From: Allopusillimonas sp008369125
GTDB lineage: Bacteria; Pseudomonadota; Gammaproteobacteria; Burkholderiales; Burkholderiaceae_B
DNA: 64,000 nucleotides
Assembly: GCF_008369125.1 (NCBI RefSeq)
Contig: NZ_VOAY01000001.1
Coordinates: 372,001-436,000, forward strand
Reading direction: 5' to 3'
The stretch's first letter is position 1. Each line of letters starts with the position of its first letter. Positions 46,975 through 56,846 of the stretch are shown piece after piece. A program made the position numbers and the translations under genes. The notes below the pieces were generated by a model. The model was not told the origin of the DNA. It did no database searches and saw only the letters and a list, made by a program, of their open reading frames with translations.

Positions 46975-49893
46975 ATGCCGGAAGGATTAAATACAGGCTC
47001 TGTTTATTTCACGGTCGAGGCCGATACGTCCAAGCTGCTTGGCGCAAATACGGACGCCGACAGGTCATTGGACAGCCTGAATAAGCAGTTCGCCAAGACC
47101 GACAAGGCGGCGAATGATACGCAGTTTCAGATGACCAAAACAGCTACGGCTGTTAAGTCTATTGGCGCAGAGTCGAATGCCGCCCGCTCTGGCGTGGCCG
47201 GCCTGTATGGCGCACTGGCCGGGCTAGTGACACTGCGTGCGGCTGGCAGCTTGATTGAGATGGCCGACGCATACAACGAAATGGCTGAGCGTATCAGCAT
47301 GGCCACGGCCAGCCAGGAAGAGTACGAACACGTCCAGCAGCGCTTGCTGGCGACCGCTAACGGAACATATCGCAGCCTGTCAGAGGCTCAGGAACTGTAC
47401 GTTTTAACGTCAAGCACGCTGAAGTCGTTGGGCTACGACACAGATCAGTCCATGGATATCGTGGACTCGCTGTCGTATTCGTTTGTGAAAAACGCGACCG
47501 CAGCAGACCGCGCGAAAGGCGCCATTAATGCCGTAACCGGATCTCTGAATAAGGGCAAAGTCGATGCGCAGGCGTGGCAGACGATTCTTGCCGCCACACC
47601 TTCGATAGTTGATGATCTCGCTGCCGCAACAGGGCGTACGACCAAAGAAATACTGCAGCTTGGCGCACAAGGCAAGCTCACGGGGCGCGATCTGTCCGGC
47701 ACGCTACTTAAATCGCTGGACGCGAACAAGAAAGCCGCCGATGACATGGCGACCACTGTTGCGGACGCATTTACGAACCTGCGTAACAACCTGTCAGTAT
47801 TCATTGGTGAAGCGAACCGCTCCAGTGGCGCTACGCAGATTCTCTCTGGCGCGCTGGTTATGCTCGGGGAGAATATTGACACCATTGTGAAGCTGCTGAT
47901 GGTGGCTGGCGCCGGCGCACTGGCAAAATATATTGCGCAAATGGGCGCTGCTGCGATTGCATCCGGGCGGGCAATGCTTGCGGCTAGGGCGCAGGCGGCT
48001 GAAGAGCTGCGATTGGCTACTGCGCACCGCGCAACTGCCTCGGCAGCCCTGGCTAACGCGACCGCAAATAGAGGCCTGACTGTATCGCATGGGCAAGCCG
48101 CCGCTGCCGCAACGGCCCACGCTGCCGCTGTAAGCAGGGCTGCCGCCGCTCAGGCTGCCGCTGTGGGGGTTGCGCGCACGTTGCTGGGCGTGCTTGGTGG
48201 TCCAATTGGGATCATCGCATTGCTTGCCTCTGCGGCAGTGGCTGCTGTGACGTTTGGACGCGACTCCAAGAACGCCTCTAGTTCGGTTAATACCCTGTCT
48301 GGCGCTGTGAATGGACTCACGGCGTCATTGAAAGAGCTTGACCGCGCCGGGCTTGAGTCAGCGGCGTCATCGATTCAGGGCCGTATTGAGCAATCTGCGC
48401 GCTTGGCGGTAACCGCACAAGATGAGCTGCAAAAGCTGCAGGCACAGTTGGCAAATGAGACTCCAGGCTCTGATGCGTCCAAAAATGTAATACGCCAAAT
48501 GGAAGGCTGGGGCGCAGCGTACGGCGAAGCACAAAAGCAGCTTGAGGTTTTGCGCAAGCGCCAGGACGAAATAGCGGAAATGGGCAAGCGGCGTGCTGAT
48601 GCCGCTGCCGCCCCTGTCGGCCAAGAGGCTGATCCAGAGGTAGCGAAAAGCCTGAAGTCGATGCGCGAGCAATTGGAGCTTGCCAAGCTTACAGGCGCAG
48701 CTAGGGCGCGCTTGCAGGCCATCCAAAGGCTTGGCGCGAACGCTACTGCCGAAGAGCGTGCCGAAGCTGAAAAGCTCGCGACCCAGATATATGAGCTTGA
48801 AAAAGCACAAAAGGGCGTAGGCGCTGCAACAAAAGAGTCAGCCGCAGCGGCAAAAGAGAACGCCAAAGCGATTGCAGATATGCGGCAAGAGTTAGCGTTT
48901 GCGGCTCTTTCTGGTATGGATTTGGCAAAAGCGAAAGCTGAGGCAAAACTAAACCCGTTTGCAACCCCTGAAGATGTTGCAACACTGCGTGCGCTGGCAG
49001 AGCAGCTGTACGAAATAGAGGCCCTCAAAGAGCTTCAGAAAAAAGTCGGCGATGATCCAAACAAATACGTTCAGGGCGACGTATCCCCGTTATCTGGCGG
49101 CGCGTTCGATGACCAAACCGCCCGATACGAAGCTGAGGCAGTGGCAGAGCAGGAGCGGTACACAGCACAGCTTGAGCGCCTGCGCGAAGCAATGGAAGCG
49201 CAAAAATTCACGCTCGAAGAGTATTACGCTGAGTTCGAGAGCTTGACGCAAACCCACGCTGACCGCATGGCACAGATTGACCAGGCAAAGACCTCGGTAA
49301 TGCTGATGTCTGCCAGTAATGGCTTTGGTGCACTGGCGGATATGCTCAAGCAGTCTCAAGGCGAGCAGTCGAAAGCCTACAAGGCGATGTTTGCAGTCAG
49401 CAAGGCATTTAGCGTGGCCAATGCTTCACTGGCGCTGTTCACGGCGATATCAGAGGCATGGAAACTGCCGTGGCCTGCCAATATCCCCGCGATAGCGGCG
49501 GCGGCAACCGCGATGGGCACGGTTATCTCCAGCGTGTCATCTGTGAGCATGGGGGGCGCGCGCCAGTACGGTGGGCCTGTTGCTGAAAATACCATGCACC
49601 GCATCAACGAAGGCGGCAAGCCCGAAGTGCTGAACATGGCCAATGGCAAGCAGTTCTTGCTGCCAAATGGCCGTGGTGAGGTCGTCTCGAATAGAGATGC
49701 CACAAGTGGCGGCGGGAACGCACCTAACGTGACGGTAGTCATTAATAATGCGCCGGAAGGGACGCGAGTAGAGCAGCGTCAGATCAGCGATGCAGAATTT
49801 ATCGTAGACGTGATGATTGCTGATGTGGCAACGGAAGGCCGATTCACCCAAGCGGGAAGTGGCGCCCTAGGATGGCGCAGGACAGGGCAATGA
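46975..49893 (+). CDS. tail tape measure protein
   Basis: 972 residues, the longest product. N-terminal TMP region (GLNTGSVYFTVEADTSKLLG ... LIEMADAYNEMAERISMATA), hydrophobic/Ala-rich segments at about 300-430 including LLGVLGGPIGIIALLASAAV, a long coiled-coil region (480-780), and a C-terminal part GGPVAENTMHRINEGGKPEV. Length sets the tail length; by the lambda ratio a tail of roughly 145-150 nm would follow. Confidence 0.92.
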   Translation: MPEGLNTGSVYFTVEADTSKLLGANTDADRSLDSLNKQFAKTDKAANDTQFQMTKTATAVKSIGAESNAARSGVAGLYGALAGLVTLRAAGSLIEMADAYNEMAERISMATASQEEYEHVQQRLLATANGTYRSLSEAQELYVLTSSTLKSLGYDTDQSMDIVDSLSYSFVKNATAADRAKGAINAVTGSLNKGKVDAQAWQTILAATPSIVDDLAAATGRTTKEILQLGAQGKLTGRDLSGTLLKSLDANKKAADDMATTVADAFTNLRNNLSVFIGEANRSSGATQILSGALVMLGENIDTIVKLLMVAGAGALAKYIAQMGAAAIASGRAMLAARAQAAEELRLATAHRATASAALANATANRGLTVSHGQAAAAATAHAAAVSRAAAAQAAAVGVARTLLGVLGGPIGIIALLASAAVAAVTFGRDSKNASSSVNTLSGAVNGLTASLKELDRAGLESAASSIQGRIEQSARLAVTAQDELQKLQAQLANETPGSDASKNVIRQMEGWGAAYGEAQKQLEVLRKRQDEIAEMGKRRADAAAAPVGQEADPEVAKSLKSMREQLELAKLTGAARARLQAIQRLGANATAEERAEAEKLATQIYELEKAQKGVGAATKESAAAAKENAKAIADMRQELAFAALSGMDLAKAKAEAKLNPFATPEDVATLRALAEQLYEIEALKELQKKVGDDPNKYVQGDVSPLSGGAFDDQTARYEAEAVAEQERYTAQLERLREAMEAQKFTLEEYYAEFESLTQTHADRMAQIDQAKTSVMLMSASNGFGALADMLKQSQGEQSKAYKAMFAVSKAFSVANASLALFTAISEAWKLPWPANIPAIAAAATAMGTVISSVSSVSMGGARQYGGPVAENTMHRINEGGKPEVLNMANGKQFLLPNGRGEVVSNRDATSGGGNAPNVTVVINNAPEGTRVEQRQISDAEFIVDVMIADVATEGRFTQAGSGALGWRRTGQ

Positions 49894-50354
49894 TAGAAAC
49901 CGATCTCTACTACCCCGCAGGCCTGCCGGGCCCATTGCGCGCTGGGCATACGGCAAGCCGGGTTTCGCCGTTTGCTCGAACCAACATGCAATCAGGCAGA
50001 GCCAGGCAGCGGCGCACGTTTACCAGCGTGCCGAGTATCGACACGTACAACTTCATCTTTACCGAGAATCAGGCCGCAGCGTTTGAAAAGTGGTTTGAAG
50101 AGTCTATTAAAGACGGCACCGAGTGGTTCAACATTCAGCGCAGAACGCCGCTGGGCTTGACGATGTTGGTGTGCAGGTTTGTCGATATGTACCAAGGTCC
50201 GAACCTGTTTGCCATCAATCGCTGGCGGATATCTGCGGAGCTGGAAGCGTACGAGCGCCCGCTGATGCCGGATGGCTGGGGTGATCTGCCCGGATTTCTG
50301 ATTGAGGCCGATTTGTTTGATATCGCTATGAATCGTGAGTGGCCTGAAGCATGA
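49890..50354 (+). CDS. minor tail protein (lambda M-like position)
   Basis: 154 residues from ATG 49890, overlapping the tape measure stop. RTFTSVPSIDTYNFIFTENQ, AAAFEKWFEESIKDGTEWF and NRWRISAELEAYERPLMPDG resemble the family of tail proteins following the tape measure in Burkholderiales phages. Tail-tip component by order. Confidence 0.72.
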   Translation: MIETDLYYPAGLPGPLRAGHTASRVSPFARTNMQSGRARQRRTFTSVPSIDTYNFIFTENQAAAFEKWFEESIKDGTEWFNIQRRTPLGLTMLVCRFVDMYQGPNLFAINRWRISAELEAYERPLMPDGWGDLPGFLIEADLFDIAMNREWPEA

Positions 50355-50833
50355 CAATACTTTCTGTTGTATACGCTAGCGCGCCGGCGGGCGAAACGAT
50401 TATCCCGGCCATCAAGATTGTGGTGCCCGGCCGCCCCGCGATCCGAATTTGTGCGGACTTTGCGGATCACATGCTGGGTCTGGATGGAGTCTACGAATCG
50501 TTTGAAGGCGGCTCGCTGTCGGTTTCTCTGCCGGCCAAGAACGCAAGCGGCCAGCAAACGCTGAGGTTTGGCGTGGGCAACGTCAACGGGCAGGCGCAGC
50601 GTTATGTTGATGACGCGCTCGAGGCGGGCAGCAAGGTCACGCTGATTTACTTTGAGTACCTTGAGAGCGACAAATCAGCGCCTGCTCGTCGCCCTTACAC
50701 CATGACGATAGTGGGCGGCAAGTTTGAGGGCGTTGAGGCGCAATTTGATGCGTCATACCAAGACCTGCTTAATTACGCATGGCCACGCGAGCGCTACACC
50801 GCCGAGAGCGCACCGGGCCTTAAATACACATGA
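50351..50833 (+). CDS. DUF1833 tail-tip protein
   Basis: 160 residues. VYASAPAGETIIPAIKIVVP, then ANVNGQ-like VGNVNGQAQRYVDDAL and PYTMTIVGGKFEGVEAQFDA fit DUF1833, the lambda L-like tail-tip family. Coupled to its neighbours by ATGA overlaps. Confidence 0.8.
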   Translation: MTILSVVYASAPAGETIIPAIKIVVPGRPAIRICADFADHMLGLDGVYESFEGGSLSVSLPAKNASGQQTLRFGVGNVNGQAQRYVDDALEAGSKVTLIYFEYLESDKSAPARRPYTMTIVGGKFEGVEAQFDASYQDLLNYAWPRERYTAESAPGLKYT

Positions 50834-51231
50834 TCAATCGCTATCTTCAAACCCGTTACGTGAAGTACGGACGTGGGCCTGTGGACGTCGATTGCTATGG
50901 CCTGGTGCGTCTCGCACGCCATGAGTTATTCGGGCGGGCAATGCTACCGAGCTACAGCGAAATAGACCCTGACGACAAGCAGGCATTGACGGCTGCAACC
51001 CTGCTGGTGCGCGAAGAAGGTTGTTTTTTGCCCTGCACGGCTCAGCTCGGTGCAATTGCCACGGCCTGGCGCGCGCGACTGTGCGTGCATGTGGGGTTGG
51101 TTGTTCATGCCGACGGCAGGTTGTGGGTGCTGGAGACGAACGAAGGAAAGGGCCCTTGTCTGACCTCGATATGGGATTTTGAGCCGCGCTACACGCAGGT
51201 TATTTATTATGACGATACGACTTTATCCTAG
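50830..51231 (+). CDS. NlpC/P60-like tail peptidase (lambda K-like)
   Basis: 133 residues. Catalytic Cys in VDVDCYGLVRLARHELF (about residue 22) and His in LCVHVGLVVHADGRLWVLE (about residue 87). Cuts peptidoglycan crosslinks or matures the tip during entry. No JAB/Mov34 half, which lambda K has, so only the NlpC part is present. Confidence 0.82.
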   Translation: MINRYLQTRYVKYGRGPVDVDCYGLVRLARHELFGRAMLPSYSEIDPDDKQALTAATLLVREEGCFLPCTAQLGAIATAWRARLCVHVGLVVHADGRLWVLETNEGKGPCLTSIWDFEPRYTQVIYYDDTTLS

Positions 51232-53974
51232 CCTGATGCCGGGCGAACCCATTGAGACGCACGAATGGGCCGGCACCGTGGCCGGGTGGTTTGCGCACAA
51301 GGGTATTGATTACACCACGTACGAAAACCAGCCCGTTGTGGTGAGCATCAATGGCGTTGATCTGCCCGTCGACTTGTGGCCAGAGCGTCGCCTACACGCT
51401 GACGATGATGTTGAAATGCGCCTGCTGCCCCATGGCGGCGGATTCTCCAAAGTTCTCGGGATCATAACCGGCACGTTCTTCGATGTTGTTTTTGGCTGGC
51501 TGATGCCGCGCGGTCGAGGTGGCAGCGATTACAACGCACCAGGCCAAGGCCAGAAGCTCGAAACATCGCAAGCCAAAGCCAACACTGCCAAGTTGGGCGA
51601 GGTCGTGCCTGAGCTGGCAGGGCGCTTTAAGCGGCTCCCGGATTACCTGACGCCTCCACATCGGTATTTTAAGAGCGAGCGCGAACAGTGGCTGGAATTC
51701 CACGCTTGCATTGGCCCTGGCCACTACGACATTCAGCCTGAGGATGTGCGCGTTGGAAATACTACCTTTGATTCGCTTGGAGAGGACGGATCTTATGCGC
51801 TCTATGGTCCAGGCGCTGATCTATCGGCGGTGAGCACAAATGAACACTGGTACACCGCCGACGAAGTGGGCGGCACCTCATCGGGCACGGCTGGCCTTGA
51901 GTTGAGTGTGGATCCGGCCGCCAAAGACTTTGCAGGCGCGACCAGCTATGTATTCGATAACGATACCGTTGTGTTGCCTGAAGAGGCGGGGGAATTTCCC
52001 GAAGGGTGGGGCGCTGGAACGGTCGTAAAGATCGCCGTGCCGCGCACTTATGACGTCACGCTTGAGAATCTCGGTGGGCCTTTCCCGTTTGAAGATATCT
52101 TTATAAACAAGTTTGATGGCGACTTCAGGCATGCAATGCCGTTTGATGTGGGTGATGCGCTGGACGTGTCAGGCGCGGGTCTCGCGGCGCAGGCGTACAA
52201 GGTTCACTCAATGAGCGTCAACGCCACGACCGGACAAGGATGGGTTCGCCTGGAAACGTTTGAAACGCCCGGCCCCGGGTTCGAGGATCCGCCAACACCT
52301 GGTGCGCCGGTAATGGATGCCGACACAGGCTCAAAATCAATGCGCTTCACGCGCGCTGACTCGTCATTTAGGGTCGTGACCGCGCAAGTAGACACGCTTG
52401 CCGTGCAGCGTCTTCTCAATGGTTCTGTCGATAATGACTGGCTTGGCTTTTCCTCATTCACAACCGGTTCGGCCTCATCAATAGCTTACCTGTCTGGATT
52501 GGTGTACGGTGAATGGACTTCGATCATAGGCGCATGCCCGCCTGGAGAGACCACCAACACCATTGAGGTGGACTTCTTCTTTGCCAGCGGTCTAGGAAAG
52601 ATAAAGGATGACGGCGATCTTGAGGCGTATTCGGTCACGGTAGAGATTCAATACAAGGACGCAACAGCCGAAGAACCCTTTATTTCAGTGATGAAAGCCT
52701 ATTCAGCCGCAACGCTGGATCAGATCGGGTACACGGAAACGATCAACGTTGATGGCCGCACGCCCATCGTGCGTGTTCGCCGGGCTACGCTGGCCTCGAC
52801 CTCGACGCAGGTGCAGGACAAGATCAACTGGTTCGGCTTGAAATCAAAGCTCAAGACACGCAACAGCTATCCGAACTGGACGACAATGGCGGTCAAGTTT
52901 CGCTCTGGCGGCCGGCTCGCTGCCCAGTCAGAGAACCAAGTCAATGTGGTCGCCACACGCCGCCTACGCACCCTCCAGCCAGACGGATCATGGAGCGCTG
53001 CGCTTGAGCCAACGCGCGATATATCCGCATTTGCAAAGTACGTCACAGACACAATTGGCTATACGGACGACGACTGGAACATTGCGGAGCTGCTCAGGCT
53101 TCACAACGTTTGGGTGCCGCGCGGGGAGACCTTCGACTTCGTCTTTGACCAGACGACCGTGAAAGAGGTAATGAACACCGTGTTAAATGCCGGCATGGCT
53201 GAGTTGACCGTGGATGACGGCCTGATACGGCCTGTGCGTGATGAGCCTAGAACGGTATTTGAGCAATCCTACTCGCCGCAGAACATGACGAAGCCTCTGA
53301 GCCGTCAGTTTGTGGGGCCAAAGCCAGACGATGCCGATGGGGTCGAGATGGAATACATCGATGGCCAGACGTGGACTAAGCAGACGGTGCGGTGTCTGCT
53401 GCCTGGCGATCAGGGTTTCAAGCTCAAAAAAGAGCGACTTGATGGCGTCACTGACAAGACCCGGGTCTGGCGCATCGGCATGCGACTTCGACGCCAGCTT
53501 CGGTACCGACGATGGGCATATAACTTTGCCACCGAAATGGATGCCCTGAACAGCCGGTACCGCAGCTACGTCGCGCTGTTTGACGATATACCTGGGTATG
53601 GCAAGTCCGCGATTCTTGAGCGCATTGAGGCCGTGTCTGGCGGCGCGCTGCTGCATGCCAGTGAGCCGTTTGAATGGGAGCCTGGTGTCGATCACGTTGT
53701 CGCCTACCGCGCTACTAATGGGTCGCTCGTAGGGCCCTTCGCCGCCTCGCCTGGTGTGGACGATTGCAGCTTGATTGCGGACATACCGCATCCATGGCCG
53801 ATAGTCACGCTCACTATGGAGCCGCCGCACCTGTATTTCGGCACCGCAGAGCGCTGGTCGTTTCCTGCGCTGATCACCGACATAAAGCCGCAAGGCATCG
53901 GTGCTGTATCGGTAACTGCCGAAAACGACGATGTGCGCGTGTACGCCGACGACAACAACAATCCCCCAATCTAA
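51209..53974 (+). CDS. tail tip / host specificity protein (lambda J-like)
   Basis: 921 residues from ATG 51209 (inside the previous gene's last codons). N-terminus TIRLYPSLMPGEPIETHEWA and the membrane-like GIITGTFFDVVFGWLMPRG, then the central hub FNTGN-free region NTAKLGEVVPELAGRFKRLP, and C-terminal RYRRWAYNFATEMDALNSRY. TipJ-like layout. It forms the tip that contacts the receptor, with the tailspike following. Confidence 0.85.
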   Translation: MTIRLYPSLMPGEPIETHEWAGTVAGWFAHKGIDYTTYENQPVVVSINGVDLPVDLWPERRLHADDDVEMRLLPHGGGFSKVLGIITGTFFDVVFGWLMPRGRGGSDYNAPGQGQKLETSQAKANTAKLGEVVPELAGRFKRLPDYLTPPHRYFKSEREQWLEFHACIGPGHYDIQPEDVRVGNTTFDSLGEDGSYALYGPGADLSAVSTNEHWYTADEVGGTSSGTAGLELSVDPAAKDFAGATSYVFDNDTVVLPEEAGEFPEGWGAGTVVKIAVPRTYDVTLENLGGPFPFEDIFINKFDGDFRHAMPFDVGDALDVSGAGLAAQAYKVHSMSVNATTGQGWVRLETFETPGPGFEDPPTPGAPVMDADTGSKSMRFTRADSSFRVVTAQVDTLAVQRLLNGSVDNDWLGFSSFTTGSASSIAYLSGLVYGEWTSIIGACPPGETTNTIEVDFFFASGLGKIKDDGDLEAYSVTVEIQYKDATAEEPFISVMKAYSAATLDQIGYTETINVDGRTPIVRVRRATLASTSTQVQDKINWFGLKSKLKTRNSYPNWTTMAVKFRSGGRLAAQSENQVNVVATRRLRTLQPDGSWSAALEPTRDISAFAKYVTDTIGYTDDDWNIAELLRLHNVWVPRGETFDFVFDQTTVKEVMNTVLNAGMAELTVDDGLIRPVRDEPRTVFEQSYSPQNMTKPLSRQFVGPKPDDADGVEMEYIDGQTWTKQTVRCLLPGDQGFKLKKERLDGVTDKTRVWRIGMRLRRQLRYRRWAYNFATEMDALNSRYRSYVALFDDIPGYGKSAILERIEAVSGGALLHASEPFEWEPGVDHVVAYRATNGSLVGPFAASPGVDDCSLIADIPHPWPIVTLTMEPPHLYFGTAERWSFPALITDIKPQGIGAVSVTAENDDVRVYADDNNNPPI

Positions 53975-54001
53975 ATAACTGAACCATCCACCAACCGCAA
54001 G

Positions 54002-54025
54002 ACCCCGCCAATGAGCGGGGTTTTT
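54002..54025 (+). terminator. terminator between tip and tailspike genes
   Basis: ACCCCGC-CAATGA-GCGGGGT followed by TTTT. It separates the spike gene at 54043, which may be expressed by read-through or from its own promoter. Confidence 0.85.
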
Positions 54026-54042
54026 GTTTATGGGTATAAGCA

Positions 54043-56139
54043 ATGAGCAAATTTAACACCGGCAATCCTGTTGGCAGCACTGCGGTAAAGGATCTGTACG
54101 ATAACGCGGAGAACCTCGATATTGCGTTGAATGACATAAAGACGAAAATCTGGAAAGACAGATTTGGAGAAGCTCGCTCCACGTGGTTCGCGGTTGACAA
54201 CTCGCTTTCTAATTTCGAAACCTACGCAGCGGCCGCGCTGGCTGGGTCTGGATATGAAGTGGCTGTTTTGTATCAGTCAGGGCTTAATATGGTTAGGCCG
54301 TCTCAGGCAATTTCATACGGCGGTGAAGATTACGCGCCGCTACCATCTCAATTGCCATTTACGACTGAAGCTACCTTCGATCCATCAAGGTGGAAAAAAA
54401 TATCCGGGGTTAGTGGAGCTGATCTGAAATCAGATTTTGGGCTGGCTATGGTCGGGGGAAAGATTAGTGCTGCTGACTCTATTTTCAGGCTGTTATCACA
54501 AAGCTCCGAGGACTTGATTACGCCAGCTTGGTTTGACGGCGTTCTTGATGGGACTGCTGACGACACTGCGGCGATCAATAAAGCGGGAGCGTATGCAAAG
54601 TCTGTAGGTGGGTCAATACGGATTGAAAACGGCAAGCACGTATATATTAACGGGCCGGTTGTTCTTGACTGTTCAGTTGTTGGCGGCTCGTGGTTTGTGG
54701 GGCCATCAGGGTCGATACGCATTGAAATTGATGACGTTGACGCTCAACGGGTCGTCGATATTGAAGTGACGAACCTATCAGGCAATGAAGAGCTTGCCGC
54801 TGTATTCGCCACATCGTCAAATATTGCAGAACGACGCGGCATGGTGTTTGGGCGACTGAAGCTGTACGGATTTTTACGCGGCTTTCGAGGGCAGTATTTG
54901 AAGGTTGCGGCGGTAGAGGACTCCTTTGCACAATCGCTCAACACGACTCCAGGGCGCTATCAAGAAGCTCACTTCTCCGCCGTGATGACGGATGTTTGGG
55001 TGGTTCGCAACAGCTTGTCTATTGGCGGCGTGTTGGCATTTAACAGTGCGGCGGGAGTAACCCGAGAGTTTTACGACAACTGCATAGCATTGGATACCTA
55101 TGACCACGGATTTTATTCTGCATCACCTAGTGGCAAAGAATTTAGTTCGTTCGCATCGTGTCGCGCGCTTAATACTGGCGGTGACGGCATTAAATGCTTT
55201 TCAAATGGCACATTGACAGTGGGTGAATGTTTCGTAGACGGCACAGGCACCAACGGCATTATTCCAGTAGCTGACAAAGCTTATATTTCCGGCAGCACGT
55301 TTATCAACTGCGGGCAAGATGGAATTTATCATCAAGGCAAGCCTGTTGGTGCTGGCGTTAATACATTCTCATTGCTTCAAATTGACAACTGCACAACGTC
55401 CGGAATAACCAGAGAGGCCATCAGGGTTTCTGGGCCAGAATCGTTAGATCGGGTCGTTATAAACGGCGGCAGTCATGAGGCACTTGGGGCTGCCTTGAAG
55501 CTGTTGGGCGCGACGATGGTAGTCCAGTCAATCGAGGTTAATGGGGCAAGCCTCCGCACCCTATCATCAACCGATCAAGTTATATCCAATCTGGAAGGAA
55601 CAACTGGAGAACTATCGGTCGTTCGATCCACTTTGGGCGCGGATTCCACCAGCGCATCTCTGATTGATGGTCGCCAAGGCTTGTTGCGCCTACGAGATGT
55701 GCGCTTCGCTGCTGCCTCATGCTCACGCTTCGCTAGAAATCGAACAGGCGACATTGATGAAAAAGGCAGCATTCTTGACGGGGCCACTACGGGAGGCACT
55801 GACTTTCTCGCTGACGCAGGAGCTTTCCGGTCTAGGCTTGATGTCGCCAAAGCAAATGGACTAAGAAAGTCTGTGCGCCCCGGCCTAGCAGCGCCATCTT
55901 CTGACGCTAGTGTTAGAGGGGATATCGTCTTTAATGACAGTCCAACAGTAGGGCAGCCTACGGGATGGGTATGCACATCCGCAGGCAGTCCAGGCACTTG
56001 GCAGCCTTTCGGTCAGTCGGGGTTCTTGTTGCCGATAGGCGCAACTCCTTCGTTTATAGGCCAGTTGGCGGTAACTGGTGGACAGGGGTTTATAGCGACA
56101 GGCACAACAAGCCCAGCTGACTGGAAACAAATCACTTAA
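54043..56139 (+). CDS. tailspike / tail fibre with beta-helix
   Basis: 698 residues. N-terminal adaptor FNTGNPVGSTAVKDLYDNAE is the conserved attachment motif of exchangeable fibres. Residues about 170-600 carry short Gly/Asn-rich turns typical of a right-handed parallel beta-helix (pectate-lyase-like): GDGIKCFSNGTLTVGECFVD, NGIIPVADKAYISGSTFINC. The C-terminal part contains a short tail-like domain. More AT-rich than the tail genes before it, as is usual for swapped receptor-binding proteins. Likely binds or degrades surface polysaccharide. Confidence 0.85.
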   Translation: MSKFNTGNPVGSTAVKDLYDNAENLDIALNDIKTKIWKDRFGEARSTWFAVDNSLSNFETYAAAALAGSGYEVAVLYQSGLNMVRPSQAISYGGEDYAPLPSQLPFTTEATFDPSRWKKISGVSGADLKSDFGLAMVGGKISAADSIFRLLSQSSEDLITPAWFDGVLDGTADDTAAINKAGAYAKSVGGSIRIENGKHVYINGPVVLDCSVVGGSWFVGPSGSIRIEIDDVDAQRVVDIEVTNLSGNEELAAVFATSSNIAERRGMVFGRLKLYGFLRGFRGQYLKVAAVEDSFAQSLNTTPGRYQEAHFSAVMTDVWVVRNSLSIGGVLAFNSAAGVTREFYDNCIALDTYDHGFYSASPSGKEFSSFASCRALNTGGDGIKCFSNGTLTVGECFVDGTGTNGIIPVADKAYISGSTFINCGQDGIYHQGKPVGAGVNTFSLLQIDNCTTSGITREAIRVSGPESLDRVVINGGSHEALGAALKLLGATMVVQSIEVNGASLRTLSSTDQVISNLEGTTGELSVVRSTLGADSTSASLIDGRQGLLRLRDVRFAAASCSRFARNRTGDIDEKGSILDGATTGGTDFLADAGAFRSRLDVAKANGLRKSVRPGLAAPSSDASVRGDIVFNDSPTVGQPTGWVCTSAGSPGTWQPFGQSGFLLPIGATPSFIGQLAVTGGQGFIATGTTSPADWKQIT

Positions 56140-56170
56140 GGCTTTGCGCTGTCGTTATTTAAATAAACAA

Positions 56171-56191
56171 ACCACCTTCGGGTGTTTTTTT
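56171..56191 (+). terminator. terminator after tailspike gene
   Basis: CCACC-TTCG-GGTG followed by T7, 32 bp after the tailspike stop and 23 bp before the holin gene. Confidence 0.8.
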
Positions 56192-56213
56192 ACGCCCATA
56201 ACAAAGGAAAAAA

Positions 56214-56576
56214 ATGGAACCAACATCGAGCGCGGTCAGCCAGGCCGTTGTTACCTGGGCGCCCGTTGCGCTCGCCGCATTGATGCCCGGCGTCGACGGT
56301 GGCGCTCTTATCGGTGCATTTGGCGGATCCGTTGTTTTCGCGCTGCATACCACTGACGTGTCGATCTTGAAGCGGTTCATCTACATGATCGTTTCGCTCG
56401 TTATCGGCTATCTGGCCGCTCCGGAGGTGGCGCACTTGGCTGGAGTTGAAAGTACAACCGTACCGGGGTTTCTCGCCTCAGCGTTCGTTGTCACCGTGGC
56501 GCTAGCCGGCATCGAAAAGATTAAGGCCTTTGATGTTATGTCATTCGTCAGAGCCGTTATTGGCAAAAGGGGGTGA
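56214..56576 (+). CDS. holin (Phage_holin_8-like)
   Basis: 120 residues. Three or four hydrophobic segments: VTWAPVALAALMPG, GGALIGAFGGSVVFAL, FIYMIVSLVIGYLAAP and FLASAFVVTVALAG. Short, basic tail FDVMSFVRAVIGKRG. First gene of the lysis cassette; forms the membrane lesion that releases the lysozyme. Confidence 0.8.
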   Translation: MEPTSSAVSQAVVTWAPVALAALMPGVDGGALIGAFGGSVVFALHTTDVSILKRFIYMIVSLVIGYLAAPEVAHLAGVESTTVPGFLASAFVVTVALAGIEKIKAFDVMSFVRAVIGKRG

Positions 56577-56579
56577 GTC

Positions 56580-56846
56580 ATGTGCACGCTTGTCTATGTC
56601 GTTTCAAACCTCATCACAGTTGCCGTTCTGCTGAGCTATCGGCCACGCGGGGCAACGTACAGACCCTGCATGTCGATCATCGCGTACGTCGTGATCTGGT
56701 ACAGCGGGGCGCAGGCTATTCACGTTGTGCTTAACCACATATCGATACCGACGTGGCAGTCGAGTATTGCGGTGTTGGTTGCGGCGCTTCTTATTAGAGC
56801 TAGAGGTAATGTGGCGCGCGCGGTGCGCCTGGAGAGATATCGATGA
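56580..56846 (+). CDS. second holin/antiholin-like protein
   Basis: 88 residues with three hydrophobic segments (CTLVYVVSNLITVAVLLSYR, SIIAYVVIWYSGAQAIHVVL, SSIAVLVAALLIRARG) and a basic end, like Phage_holin_3 proteins. Directly behind the first holin and overlapping the lysozyme start by 4 bp. It may be a second holin or a timing antagonist. Confidence 0.72.
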   Translation: MCTLVYVVSNLITVAVLLSYRPRGATYRPCMSIIAYVVIWYSGAQAIHVVLNHISIPTWQSSIAVLVAALLIRARGNVARAVRLERYR